52,940 bases of DNA from RGIG5579 sp045655865 (GCA_045655865.1 JAZOQB010000016.1:1-52940), one strand, 5' to 3'; shown: positions 25,259 to 34,029, numbered from the stretch's first letter. A program made the numbers and translations. The notes: generated from the letters alone by a model not told the origin.

Positions 25259-26013
25259 TTCCGATCCCTCTGTTTCCATTCATCCCCGTAGAGAAGCACA
25301 CCTTTTTCATAAAGCAGGAGCGCTTCCGGTGTACGTTTTCCGGACAGGTCCTGCAATAAGAAGGGAGCACGGGTCATCAGCCCCGGCTTTGCTCCTTTCA
25401 CGCCGCGTACCAGAACAAGGCTTGGCTCACTTTGGGGCGTGGGAGTCACAAGAACCAGATCCTTTGGGGCAAGATGTACGTCCTGCATGGCTTGAAAAAG
25501 TTCCGGCAGACGCTGGGTTCGATACACACAGTAAAAATTTCCCCCGTCCTGTAAGAGATCGGATGCAGCCTGACAAACTTCCCGAATCGTACAAAAAACC
25601 TCATGGCGGGCGATGCGTTTCTTTTCATTTTCGTTTTCCCGTCCGGTGTCTTTTCCCATGTAAGGTGGGTTTGCGAAAACAAAATCGCAGAAGAAAGGAA
25701 GATGCTCTTTTGCATTTTTCAGATCCCCCCAGATCACCTCCACCTTGTTGGAAAACCCGTTATATGCAATGTTTTCTTCGGCAAGCAGGGCGTAATCGTG
25801 CTGGATCTCCAAGGCGTATATCTTTTCAAATTCCTTATGGATGGAAAGGAGCAAGGGGATGATCCCCGTGCCGGTCCCCAGTTCTACTCCCACTTGACCT
25901 TTCCGGCAACGGATAAATCCGGAAAGGAGTACCGCGTCGGTGCCGAAGGAAAAACCGTCGGTGAATTGAAATAAGCTGTGGCTGGAATCGATTTTATGTA
26001 AGACTTTTGCCAT
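25255..26013 (-). CDS. tRNA1(Val) (adenine37-N6)-methyltransferase-like protein
   Basis: A 252-residue Rossmann-fold methyltransferase of the TrmN6/YfiC group, which methylates A37 of tRNA1-Val in E. coli. It has the N-terminal LFQFTDGFSFGTDAVLLSGF typical of the group, the SAM motif VELGTGTGIIPLLL, and the N6-adenine catalytic motif NPPY (VFANPPYMGK). Start at 26013 (MAKVLHK) with AAGGAAACC ahead. The longer frame to 26103 is not supported by a binding site. It is divergent from the DUF6062-type gene. The substrate tRNA is inferred from family. Confidence 0.88.
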   Translation of the reverse strand: MAKVLHKIDSSHSLFQFTDGFSFGTDAVLLSGFIRCRKGQVGVELGTGTGIIPLLLSIHKEFEKIYALEIQHDYALLAEENIAYNGFSNKVEVIWGDLKNAKEHLPFFCDFVFANPPYMGKDTGRENENEKKRIARHEVFCTIREVCQAASDLLQDGGNFYCVYRTQRLPELFQAMQDVHLAPKDLVLVTPTPQSEPSLVLVRGVKGAKPGLMTRAPFLLQDLSGKRTPEALLLYEKGVLLYGDEWKQRDRK

Positions 26014-26044
26014 GGATGGTTTCCTTATCTTTGATTTTTCTCCC

Positions 26045-26073
26045 TTGAAAAAGGGGTCAGAGTGTGATACCAT
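26045..26073 (+). promoter_or_regulatory. promoter of the DUF6062-type gene
   Basis: -35 TTGAAA (26045-26050), 17 nt, then TACCAT (26068-26073) with an upstream TGn, an extended -10 form. Confidence 0.55.
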
Positions 26074-26101
26074 AGAAAAAGAACGAAAAAAGGAGATTTT
26101 C

Positions 26102-26818
26102 ATGGAAAAAATTTACACCATTCCCGTGAACGAAGCCTTTGAGGAAAGTGGCTCCTGCCCCTTTTGCCGGATGAAGAGAAAATTGGAGGACAACGAAATC
26201 GATTTGATCTTGGGTGCCTCCATGATGGAGCCGGATATTCGTATCGCTACCAATGAAAAAGGCTTTTGCGGCCATCATTTTGAAGAAATGTACCGGGCTC
26301 AGAAGCGTCTCCCCTTGGCGCTGATGCTGGAGAGTCATTTGGATCAGATCCGAAAGGAGTGCGCCACACCGAAGATCTCTCTGAAAGAAAAGACCGGAAC
26401 GGTAGCAGAGCACACCGCTTCGTTTTGCAATACCTGCTATGTGTGTGAGCGGGTAGAATTTCACTGGGGAAAGATGTTTGAAACAGCCTGTCTTCTCTGG
26501 GAGATGGACGGAGAATTTCGCAAGAAGATGGAAGAACAGAGCTATTTCTGCCTTTCTTGTTATACCCGTTTCTTGAAAACTGCCAAGCTTTTCATTTCCA
26601 AAAAAAAGCTCCCCGATTTTCTGAAAGCGGCCCAAAAGGTGGAAATGCGGTATCTGGACGAATTAAAGGAAGATATTTCTCATTTTTGCAAAAAATTTGA
26701 TTATCGCTATCAAAAAGAGCCCTGGGGCAACGCCAAGGATTCCATAGAACGGGCCATCCATTTTCTTGCCGGAGAAGGATATTTACCGGGAGAAGGAGCG
26801 GAAAAAACAAAGGAATAG
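26102..26818 (+). CDS. DUF6062-type cysteine-rich protein
   Basis: A 238-residue protein of unknown function found in Clostridia. It begins MEKIYTIPVNEAFEESGSCPFC and holds three cysteine pairs that look like zinc or iron ligands: CPFC near residue 20, CNTCYVC near 112 and CLSC near 150, plus GFCGHH near 60. Between them are helical segments. No signal peptide or membrane segment is present, so it is cytosolic. The ATG at 26102 follows AAAAAGGAG. I recognise the family by its CPFC opening and length; no role is known to me. Confidence 0.78.
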   Translation: MEKIYTIPVNEAFEESGSCPFCRMKRKLEDNEIDLILGASMMEPDIRIATNEKGFCGHHFEEMYRAQKRLPLALMLESHLDQIRKECATPKISLKEKTGTVAEHTASFCNTCYVCERVEFHWGKMFETACLLWEMDGEFRKKMEEQSYFCLSCYTRFLKTAKLFISKKKLPDFLKAAQKVEMRYLDELKEDISHFCKKFDYRYQKEPWGNAKDSIERAIHFLAGEGYLPGEGAEKTKE

Positions 26819-26843
26819 AAAAACAACGGAATTTTGAACAAGT

Positions 26844-26952
26844 TGTGAAGAAATAAAGTTTTTCACAGAAAAAAGCGAGATCCACAGGGGAAAATTCAAA
26901 AAAAAGCCTGATTTTATCGTACTTTTTCACATTTTCCACAGAGTTTTCCACA
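26844..26952. other. cluster of DnaA-box-like nonamers
   Basis: In 109 nt of intergenic DNA between convergent genes there are five nonamers that differ from the DnaA box TTATNCACA at one position: 26844-26852 (on the minus strand TTCTTCACA), 26859-26867 and 26923-26931 (TTTTTCACA), 26932-26940 and 26944-26952 (TTTTCCACA). A weaker AGATCCACA is at 26878-26886. AT-rich DNA lies between. This resembles the box array of clostridial oriC or a DnaA-binding locus, but no dnaA or dnaN is in the window. Confidence 0.4.
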
Positions 26953-26981
26953 AGAGACTGAGGAAAAACTTGAAATCATAT

Positions 26982-27995
26982 TTAAAATTTGAAGCTAAAG
27001 GGAGAGGTTGCATGGGCGTTGAGCGTCTCATCGCCCAGAATGCCGGCCTTAAAGTTGTAATAGGCTTGAGCGGCGATCATAGCGCCGTTGTCACCGCAGA
27101 GGGAAAGGGGCGGCAAAAAGAGTTGCGCCCCGTATTTTTCACAGATTTTTTCTGCTGCATAGCGGATTCCGGAATTGGCCGCCACCCCGCCGGCCAGCAC
27201 CAGTTTTCGGTGAGGAAAAGCGCGGAAGACGTTTTCCAGGCGAGATGTGATCCCCTGGCATACCGCTCCTTGAAAAGAGGCGGCCAGATCTTCGGGGGAG
27301 ATCTCCTCGTTGACCTGAGTTTTGTTGTGAACGTAATTGATGACAGATGTTTTTAAACCGGAGAAGGTGAAGTCAAAAGGATGATCCCGAATGATCGGCG
27401 CAGGGAAGGCTACTGCCTTCTCGTTTCCAAGTTTTGCCAGCCGGTCCATCTCTTTTCCTCCCGGGTATCCGATTCCCAACACTCTGGCCGCCTTGTCATA
27501 GGCTTCTCCGGCGGCATCGTCTCTGGTAGAGCCGATGACGGAAAAATCGGTATAGTCCCGCACCTGTAAAATAAGGGTGTGACCGCCGCTGGCCAAAAAG
27601 GCCAAAAAGGGTGGCGTTAGATCGGGAAAGGCAAGGTACGAGGCCGCCACGTGCCCCTCCAGGTGGTTCACCGGGATGATGGGCAAGTTTTTGGAAAAGG
27701 CCAGAGATTTTGCAAAATTCACTCCAACCAAAAGAGCTCCGATGAGACCGGGACGGTTGGTGACGCCAATGGCGTCGATCTGATCCAATTTTAGATTTGC
27801 CTGTTCCAGGGCGCCGCTACAAACGGTACAAATGGCTTCGGTGTGGGCGCGACTGGCGATCTCCGGCACCACGCCTCCGTAGCGATGATGGATCTCGATT
27901 TGAGAGAGGACTACATTGGAAAGGATCTGTCTTCCGTCCTCAACCACAGCGGCGGCCGTTTCGTCGCAGGAGGATTCAAAAGCTAAAATTTTCAT
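26982..27995 (-). CDS. tsaD: tRNA N6-threonylcarbamoyladenosine transferase
   Basis: TsaD transfers the threonylcarbamoyl group to A37 of ANN-decoding tRNAs as part of the TsaBDE complex. The 337-residue protein is complete: LAFESSCDETAAAVVEDG at the N terminus, the metal-binding NHLEGHVAASYL, LASGGHT, DDAAGEAYDKAARVLG, FSGLKTSV and LAGGVAANSGIR. Start behind GTAAGGAAGATAACC. It lies 26 nt downstream of a low-molecular-weight phosphatase gene and is probably co-transcribed with it. tsaB and tsaE are elsewhere. Confidence 0.97.
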   Translation of the reverse strand: MKILAFESSCDETAAAVVEDGRQILSNVVLSQIEIHHRYGGVVPEIASRAHTEAICTVCSGALEQANLKLDQIDAIGVTNRPGLIGALLVGVNFAKSLAFSKNLPIIPVNHLEGHVAASYLAFPDLTPPFLAFLASGGHTLILQVRDYTDFSVIGSTRDDAAGEAYDKAARVLGIGYPGGKEMDRLAKLGNEKAVAFPAPIIRDHPFDFTFSGLKTSVINYVHNKTQVNEEISPEDLAASFQGAVCQGITSRLENVFRAFPHRKLVLAGGVAANSGIRYAAEKICEKYGAQLFLPPLSLCGDNGAMIAAQAYYNFKAGILGDETLNAHATSPFSFKF

Positions 27996-28021
27996 GGTTA
28001 TCTTCCTTACAAGTTCTATGA

Positions 28022-28453
28022 TTATTGATGGATTTTTCCTTCTTGAATGAGCACATCCAGCCCTTCCACAATGGCCTTCGCCGTCTTTTCGTAGACGGCA
28101 AAGCTTCCCCCGAAGGGATCACCTACGTCTCGGGGCATTGAGAGGATATTTTCTCTTTCTCCGAATTTTTGTGTGAGAAGGCGAAGATGGTCTTTGGTCA
28201 TAGCAACCACAAGATCAAATGCGTCTATCATTTCTTCGGTGACAGGCTTTGCTGTGTGAAAAAAGGACGGAATATGAAAGGCGTGGGCCAGAACCTTGAG
28301 GGCGGTATTTGACATGGGAGCACCGGGGGAGGCAAAAACCCCTGCAGAGTCGCAGGTAATTTTCCATCCGTAGCCTTCTGCCAGGCTTTCCATCAGGGCT
28401 TGGGCCATGGGAGAACGGCAGGTATTCCCTGTGCAAACAAATAAGATTCTCAT
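28022..28453 (-). CDS. low-molecular-weight protein arginine/tyrosine phosphatase
   Basis: A 143-residue LMW-PTP, the size of YwlE. The P-loop FVCTGNTCRSPMA contains the C-x5-R-S signature with the catalytic cysteine, and the general acid Asp is in MPRDVGDPFGGS. The Thr in CTGNTC is the residue that marks YwlE-type arginine phosphatases rather than tyrosine phosphatases, so protein-arginine phosphatase is possible. In Firmicutes this gene commonly sits near tsaC-type genes; here it precedes tsaD. Start behind AAAAGAGGTGAAAACGT. Confidence 0.9.
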   Translation of the reverse strand: MRILFVCTGNTCRSPMAQALMESLAEGYGWKITCDSAGVFASPGAPMSNTALKVLAHAFHIPSFFHTAKPVTEEMIDAFDLVVAMTKDHLRLLTQKFGERENILSMPRDVGDPFGGSFAVYEKTAKAIVEGLDVLIQEGKIHQ

Positions 28454-28473
28454 ACGTTTTCACCTCTTTTTTC

Positions 28474-28502
28474 ATCTTAACACAAAACGGCAAAAAAAAC
28501 AA
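28474..28502 (-). promoter_or_regulatory. promoter of the phosphatase-tsaD unit
   Basis: On the minus strand -35 TTGTTT (28502 to 28497), 17 nt, then -10 TAAGAT (28479 to 28474). Confidence 0.6.
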
Positions 28503-28538
28503 TTCCCAGTTTTCCCTTATATTTCAAGGAGGATATCC

Positions 28539-29630
28539 ATGAAGAAAAAAGAAATTGCCATTCTCTCTTCCATTTTGGCTTTCGTTATCATTTTTGGAGG
28601 AATCGTTCTTTACTGGACCAATCTCTATCGAAACACCGGCCTGTCTTTGATCCAGGAAATGGAAGAGGTGTACGACTATAACGGAAAGCTCCTCGTTTCC
28701 CCCGATGGAAATCACGCCCTTCTCTTTGATCCCTTGGGCCTGTCGGACTTTGTTTCGCTGGAAAAGACCACGGTCTCTCTTGCCGGACTTGGAATGGAAG
28801 AGGAATCTTTTTCTTACTTTTTGGTAGGAAACACGGCGATCAATCCCGCCCCGGCCTACGAGGGGTTTTGGCCGGTTTCCTCGCCGGAACGCTTTGTTTT
28901 CATTGCCCGTGACGGAAAAAAATATCTGATCCATCCAAAGGAGAGGCTATGTTACCCCATGTTGTCCGATTCGATCCCGGGGGTAGATCCGTACGGAGAG
29001 AAGATCCTTGCCTTTTCCGCCAACGGTTCCTATGCCATTTCCCTGGAAGGGGACAAGGTTGCCATTTATCATACCGATCCTATGGATGACAGCCTTCGCA
29101 TCGTGGATGTGAAGACCGTCTCCCTTTCCGACTATGGGAAAGACCCTGTTTTCGGCGCTTTTGTTGGAAATACGCAAGCCTATTTTCGCCTTTCCGGGGA
29201 GCAAGGAGAACGCTTTGTTGCTTTGGACTGCGCTACCGGGGAAGTGGCTCCGTCACTTTTTGAAGAAAAGGGCAACTACGGAGAAATTCAAAACCGCTTT
29301 TTTGCCCAGGTCTGGGAAGAAGACGGGCAGTCGGATCGGGTTCTTTGGGCACATCTGCTTTTGGGAACCCGGTGGCAGGGAAGAATTCAAGGAAAGTCGG
29401 ATCCTAAGATTTTTGCGGTTTCCCCTCAGGGGACGTACGCCGTTGCCCGGACCGGGGGAGACGGAGAAGTTTTTGTGGTCAGCGAAAAACGCAGTTGTTC
29501 TCTTGCCGGATTTTTACCACCGGAAGAGAGATTGGAAAAGGTAGATTTTATCTATGAAAATATCATCGTGGTCACCGCCATCCGACCGGACACGAGCCGC
29601 GTTTCCCGTTGTTATAAAATCTGTTTTTAG
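28539..29630 (+). CDS. membrane-anchored extracytoplasmic protein, possible beta-propeller
   Basis: A 363-residue protein with a basic start (MKKKE), one membrane segment at about residues 6-28 and a large extracytoplasmic part. The outside part repeats short hydrophobic strands of the kind LLVSPDGNHALLF, FSANGSYAISLEG and FAVSPQGTYAVAR, which read like blades of a TolB or WD40-type propeller. I do not recognise a named family. Start behind AAGGAGGATATCC. It is followed at 8 nt by a HAD phosphatase and then an exported deacetylase, so the three form one unit. Confidence 0.72.
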   Translation: MKKKEIAILSSILAFVIIFGGIVLYWTNLYRNTGLSLIQEMEEVYDYNGKLLVSPDGNHALLFDPLGLSDFVSLEKTTVSLAGLGMEEESFSYFLVGNTAINPAPAYEGFWPVSSPERFVFIARDGKKYLIHPKERLCYPMLSDSIPGVDPYGEKILAFSANGSYAISLEGDKVAIYHTDPMDDSLRIVDVKTVSLSDYGKDPVFGAFVGNTQAYFRLSGEQGERFVALDCATGEVAPSLFEEKGNYGEIQNRFFAQVWEEDGQSDRVLWAHLLLGTRWQGRIQGKSDPKIFAVSPQGTYAVARTGGDGEVFVVSEKRSCSLAGFLPPEERLEKVDFIYENIIVVTAIRPDTSRVSRCYKICF

Positions 29631-29638
29631 AGGGAATT

Positions 29639-30286
29639 ATGAAAGAGAATATCTTTTTTGACCTGGACGGAACTTTGACGGATCCGGGCCTTGGCATTAC
29701 AAACTCTGTGCTCCATGCCCTTTCGTACTATGGGATCCGGGAAGACGATCGTTCCAAGCTGAATGCGTTCATCGGGCCACCCTTGGCAGATTCTTTTGAA
29801 AAGTTTTACGGATTTTCCCACGAGAGGGCTTTGGAGGCCATTGGGCATTTTCGGGAGTATTTTGAAAATACGGGGATCTTTGAAAACGCTCTTTACCATG
29901 GCGTGCCGGAAATGCTTTCTGCGTTGAAAGAAAAGGGTGCCACCCTGGTTCTGGCCACCTCCAAGCCGGAGCTGTTTGCCGAGAGAATTTTGGAACATTT
30001 CGGGATTTTGTCCTATTTTGATTTCGTTTGCGGCGCTACCATGGATGAAAAGGAGCGCAGCACCAAGGACGAGGTTCTTTCCTACGCACTGGAAAAAAGC
30101 GGATCCGATCCCGGAAAAAGTGTCATGGTAGGGGATCGAAAATACGACATCATCAGCGCCCGGTCCTTCGGTCTTGCCACCGTGGGGGTCCTTTACGGAT
30201 ACGGCAGCCGAGAGGAGCTTTCCCACGCCGGAGCCCAGGTGCTTTGTGAATCTGTGGAACAATGCAAGGAGGTGCTTTTGAAATGA
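29639..30286 (+). CDS. HAD-superfamily phosphatase, phosphoglycolate-phosphatase-like
   Basis: A 215-residue HAD hydrolase of the Gph/PgmB type. Motif I is FFDLDGTLTDPG with both catalytic aspartates, motif II is VLATSKPE, motif III the lysine in STKDEVL, and motif IV VGDRKYDIISA. A helical cap lies between motifs I and II. The GLATVGVLYGYGSREEL stretch after motif IV is typical of Gph-like enzymes. It likely dephosphorylates a small sugar phosphate or phosphoglycolate in the cytosol. Start ATG behind AGAGGGA. The stop overlaps the start of the next gene as ATGA. Confidence 0.9.
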   Translation: MKENIFFDLDGTLTDPGLGITNSVLHALSYYGIREDDRSKLNAFIGPPLADSFEKFYGFSHERALEAIGHFREYFENTGIFENALYHGVPEMLSALKEKGATLVLATSKPELFAERILEHFGILSYFDFVCGATMDEKERSTKDEVLSYALEKSGSDPGKSVMVGDRKYDIISARSFGLATVGVLYGYGSREELSHAGAQVLCESVEQCKEVLLK

Positions 30287-31746
30287 GATCGCTGAAAATC
30301 TTCTCAGTTTTGATATTTATTCTTTTTTTCACCCTGCTTTTTTCTTTCACAGTTTCTGCGGAAGGACAATCCCTTTCTCTTTCTCTGTCTCACTTTCAAG
30401 GCACGCTTACCGACGGAAGAGAAAACGCATCTGCCACGGTGACCCGTCCCCTTGTGATCACCTCTGATGTTCCTATGGATTTTCTGTATCTTGTCTATTA
30501 CGACACTCCCACCTCCTTTCATATTTCCCAAGGGGAAGAGGAAGTGGAGGTAGAGGCCGAATTTCTTCGTCAGTACGTAGATTTGACGGCGCTTTTTGGT
30601 GAAGGAAAAAGTCAGATCACGCTGACCTTTTCTCAGAACGTGCGGTTGATGGAGATCTACGCCTTTGCCGGCCCCGTGCCTTCCTGGGTACAGATCTGGG
30701 AGGAGCCATGCCAGCGGGCGGATCTTTGTTTGATGACTACGCACGCAGACGATGAACAGTTGTTTTTTGCCGGGATTCTTCCGCTTTACGCCGGACAGAG
30801 GGATCTGGCGGTACAGGTGGTATACTTTACCGATCATGTCAATGAACCTTTGCGTCGCCACGAGCTTTTAAACGGCCTTTGGACGGTGGGCGTGGAGAAT
30901 TATCCGGTGATCAGTTCCTTTCCCGATCTTTACAGTACCTCCCTTGCCCAGGCACAGCAGCAACTTGCCGCTCGGGGATATGCCTGGGAGGATATCGTGG
31001 CGTTTCAAGTGGAAATGATTCGCCGTTTTCGCCCTTTGGTGGTGATTGGCCACGATCCCAACGGAGAATACGGTCACGGCCAGCACCGACTCAATTGTGC
31101 AACGCTTCAGGAAGCGGTAACTTTGGCTGGGAAAACGGAGAGCTATCCGGAAAGCGCGGAGCAGTACGGCGCCTGGCAGGTTCCCAAAACTTACCTGCAC
31201 CTGTATCCGGAAAATGAGATTCTGATGGATTGGGACCAGCCTCTAGAGTATTTTGGAGGAAAGACCGCTTTTCAAGCGACCCAGATGGGGTTTTTTTGCC
31301 ACAAGTCTCAGCAGTACACCTGGTTTCGCGGTTGGCTTAACGGAAAAAACGGCGAGATCTCCAAAGCGGATCAAATCACCACCCATTCTCCCTGTCGATA
31401 CGGACTTTATCTTAGCACCGTCGGGGAGGACGTGGAGAAAAACGACTTTTTTGAGCACCTGAAAACTTATGAGGAGCAGTATCTGGAAGAGCAGGCCCGC
31501 TTGCGAGCGGAAAAAACTGCGGAGCACCTGTCTTTTTTGGGGGAAGAGGAAAGGGAGAGTTCCCGGGAGGCCGCCCGTCTTTTGGCACAGTACCGCCGGG
31601 AAGCGGATGAGAGATCTGCCCGAGTCCTTGCCGAAAACAGGAGAAATGCACTGATCATTGCCGTTCCCACCGTCGCCCTTTTGATTTTTCTTGCCCTTTT
31701 TGTCATGCGAAAATTTCATCACGGTAAAAAGCGAAGACGGAGATGA
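30283..31746 (+). CDS. exported PIG-L/LmbE-family deacetylase
   Basis: A 487-residue protein with a signal sequence (residues 1-28, ending VSAEG), a small N-terminal beta domain, then a PIG-L deacetylase core with THADDEQLFFAG (the PHPDDE-type zinc motif) and GHDPNGEYGHGQH. PIG-L enzymes remove N-acetyl groups from GlcNAc-type sugars using zinc. The C terminus has a charged, helical coiled stretch (about 400-455) and one membrane segment followed by KKRRRR, so it is anchored with its catalytic part outside. A cell-wall or exopolysaccharide substrate is a reasonable guess. Start at 30283 behind AAGGAGGTGC. Confidence 0.85.
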   Translation: MRSLKIFSVLIFILFFTLLFSFTVSAEGQSLSLSLSHFQGTLTDGRENASATVTRPLVITSDVPMDFLYLVYYDTPTSFHISQGEEEVEVEAEFLRQYVDLTALFGEGKSQITLTFSQNVRLMEIYAFAGPVPSWVQIWEEPCQRADLCLMTTHADDEQLFFAGILPLYAGQRDLAVQVVYFTDHVNEPLRRHELLNGLWTVGVENYPVISSFPDLYSTSLAQAQQQLAARGYAWEDIVAFQVEMIRRFRPLVVIGHDPNGEYGHGQHRLNCATLQEAVTLAGKTESYPESAEQYGAWQVPKTYLHLYPENEILMDWDQPLEYFGGKTAFQATQMGFFCHKSQQYTWFRGWLNGKNGEISKADQITTHSPCRYGLYLSTVGEDVEKNDFFEHLKTYEEQYLEEQARLRAEKTAEHLSFLGEEERESSREAARLLAQYRREADERSARVLAENRRNALIIAVPTVALLIFLALFVMRKFHHGKKRRRR

Positions 31747-31808
31747 TCCCTTTTATTTTTTGAAGTGGCGATAAAAAACAGAAGAGACGTTACTTTTATC
31801 CATAGCAA

Positions 31809-31846
31809 AAGGAAGACACTTTTAGGAAGTGTCTTCCTTTTTTTAC
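31809..31846. terminator. bidirectional terminator
   Basis: AAGGAAGACACT and AGTGTCTTCCTT form a 12-bp stem with loop TTTAGGA and a T-run on the plus side; the minus side also reads into TTTTGC. It separates the deacetylase and spoIIP genes. Confidence 0.9.
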
Positions 31847-33021
31847 TGCTGTTTTTGTAGCATTTCATGGAAGGCTCGAGCCGCAAAGCGGGCGGCGTTT
31901 TCGGCTTCTTCCAGGGTGTTCACGGCGCTGCCTACCTCCAGGAGCATGCATCCGGGAAGATATTCTTGGTTGAAACGGGCGGTTCTAAGGTATAGGGAGC
32001 GAGAGAGAGAGGGGAAGAGGGCGTCCATACTGTCTTTAAAGGCGGTGGCAACCACCAGGTTTTTTTCCCAGTTCGGGTGACGCCCGTTTTGGTTGGTTCC
32101 CACCACCAGCATGACCTGCGCGCTGTTTTTCCCTTCGATGCTGGCGTAGCTTTTTACGTAAGAGTTTCCTCGCACTACGCTATCCCTGTGCAGGTCGATG
32201 ACATATTGAATAGACGGATATTTTTCCAAATACGCCTTTACCGTTTCCGCGCTTTGCACGTAGGCATCGTTGAAGTCATCTTGATCGTGCATGACGGTGC
32301 AGTGAATGGAAGGGATTCCCAGAGAGTTCAGAGTATCCACGAAGACTTTTCCAACCTTCACCACACTCTTTTCCGGATCCTGAGTACGAAAAGAGGTTTC
32401 GGCTGCCAAAAAGTAGCTTTCCACTCCGTCCGGGGCAAAGTCGGAAAGATTGGTGTTATCCTCAAAATAACATTCGGTTCCGTGGGTATGAAGTACCAGG
32501 ACCAGAGGATCACTGCCACCGGTTGTAACCCCGGAAGGAAAGGCGGAAGCCCTGGCTCGGTTTAAGTCAATGGAATATTTTGTGGTGTTGATGAAAAAGG
32601 AGTTGGATGACAGATCACAACTGATAATGGGAGTGGCACCCGCCGGTAAGGCGTCATAGAGGATCTCCGGCTTTTTCGGATCCTCTGGAGATAGGATTTC
32701 TTCTTTCACCGGAGAATAGTACTGTGCGCCGCCAACTACTGCCATGAGCCCTTTTCCCAAAGGAGGGATCAGATCGGAAGAGAGAAAATAAAAGCCTCCC
32801 CCTCCTTCTTCTCGTCGGATGGCCGCACCTACCGCTGTAAAAACCGATTGTTCTCCCACCGATTGAAAGGTGGCCTGTGCTTTTTCGGCGCCCACTGCGT
32901 TTACTAGGAAAAACAGCCCTGTCAGGCATCCGCACATCAGGGGCAAAAACAGGTAAACGGCAAAGTAGCCGGAAAGCTTTTGCAGAAAGGCTTTCGCTTT
33001 TTCTTTCCATGGTTTGTTCAT
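31843..33021 (-). CDS. spoIIP: stage II sporulation protein P
   Basis: SpoIIP is the amidase/endopeptidase that, with SpoIID and SpoIIM, thins septal peptidoglycan to allow engulfment of the forespore. The 392-residue protein has one N-terminal membrane segment (about 18-42) and the extracytoplasmic Amidase_3-like domain: VLVLHTHGTECYFE with the zinc histidine, the PSIQYVIDLHRDSV block, and LEVGSAVNTLEEAENAA near the end with the catalytic glutamate. Start behind GGAGGATAG. It lies 5 nt downstream of gpr, the conserved rpsT/gpr/spoIIP neighbourhood also seen in Bacillus. Confidence 0.95.
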   Translation of the reverse strand: MNKPWKEKAKAFLQKLSGYFAVYLFLPLMCGCLTGLFFLVNAVGAEKAQATFQSVGEQSVFTAVGAAIRREEGGGGFYFLSSDLIPPLGKGLMAVVGGAQYYSPVKEEILSPEDPKKPEILYDALPAGATPIISCDLSSNSFFINTTKYSIDLNRARASAFPSGVTTGGSDPLVLVLHTHGTECYFEDNTNLSDFAPDGVESYFLAAETSFRTQDPEKSVVKVGKVFVDTLNSLGIPSIHCTVMHDQDDFNDAYVQSAETVKAYLEKYPSIQYVIDLHRDSVVRGNSYVKSYASIEGKNSAQVMLVVGTNQNGRHPNWEKNLVVATAFKDSMDALFPSLSRSLYLRTARFNQEYLPGCMLLEVGSAVNTLEEAENAARFAARAFHEMLQKQQ

Positions 33022-33026
33022 TTTTT

Positions 33027-33950
33027 CTATCCTCCGATTAACGAGAGCATGTCTTCATAAGAGAGATGCCGGTTCAAAGCCAGGTTGATCCCATAGCCGA
33101 TGAACGCTCCCATAAACTGAATGACCTGATCTGTTTCTCTTGGGGTCACAAAGAAATTAAGATCATTTTTGCTCCAAATTTTCCGTATTTTTTCTTCATC
33201 TGTTTCCGTTCCGGAAAAAGAGCGGATGGCATCGGAAGCCAGCGTTGCCGCATCCACCACCGTAGGTACGCCGATGGAGATCACCGGAATTCCCAGAGCG
33301 GAAGGAGTCAGGGCCGGTCGGCTGTTTCCAATTCCGGAACCGGGGCAGATGCCACTGTCGCTGATTTGAACCGTAGTGACCAGGCGTTCCAGATTGCGGG
33401 AGGCCAGGGCATCGATCACCACCAGTGCTCCCGGACGGATCTTTTCCACAACGCTTCCGATAATATCTGCGCTCTCAATTCCCGTTTGACCCAATACCCC
33501 CGGAGTCATGGCGCACAGATCAAATAGCCCCAGGTCTTCAAAGATGAGCGGAGTTTCTTTTCGGATGTGCCGGGTCACCACCAGACTTTTCACCGCGGCC
33601 GGACCGATGGCGTCAGAGGTGATGTTGCGGTTTCCCAGCCCTGCCACCAAAATCGAATTGGCCTTGGGAGAGATGTCTTGAAACAAAGGGGAGAGGATCT
33701 CTCGAAAGGCAAAAACCTTTTCTTTGAAGATCTCCCGGTCGTCCATCCAGAGTTTCCCTGTTCCCAGGGTGATGTATTTTCCCCGGGGCTTTCCCGATAA
33801 TCTCTCGCCCGTCTGGTTTGTGATCTGCACTTCTTCCAAAATCATTCTTCCGCACCGGGTCCGTTTCCACTCTATTCCTTCCGGAGATGAATTATGCCGG
33901 AAAAGATCCTCGCAAATCTCTACTGCCAGATCGCTTCGAATTTGTTTCAT
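33027..33950 (-). CDS. gpr: germination protease GPR
   Basis: GPR degrades small acid-soluble spore proteins when spores germinate; it is made as a zymogen that trims its own N terminus. The 307-residue protein carries IRSDLAVEICE at the N terminus, VAGLGNRNITSDAIGP, and IDALASRNLERL with the catalytic-site aspartate region, and PSALGIPVISIGVPTVVDA. I use the ATG at 33950; AAAGGA lies about 11 nt upstream. With this start only about 7 residues precede the LAVE processing site, shorter than the roughly 15 known in Bacillus. It is divergent from rpsT and likely co-transcribed with spoIIP. Confidence 0.94.
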   Translation of the reverse strand: MKQIRSDLAVEICEDLFRHNSSPEGIEWKRTRCGRMILEEVQITNQTGERLSGKPRGKYITLGTGKLWMDDREIFKEKVFAFREILSPLFQDISPKANSILVAGLGNRNITSDAIGPAAVKSLVVTRHIRKETPLIFEDLGLFDLCAMTPGVLGQTGIESADIIGSVVEKIRPGALVVIDALASRNLERLVTTVQISDSGICPGSGIGNSRPALTPSALGIPVISIGVPTVVDAATLASDAIRSFSGTETDEEKIRKIWSKNDLNFFVTPRETDQVIQFMGAFIGYGINLALNRHLSYEDMLSLIGG

Positions 33951-34029
33951 TTTTTCATACAATCCTTTGTCTAAATTTTCTTTTCCAGGATATTCTTGAC
34001 ATTTTTTTGAAAAAATTTTCGCAAAAGAC

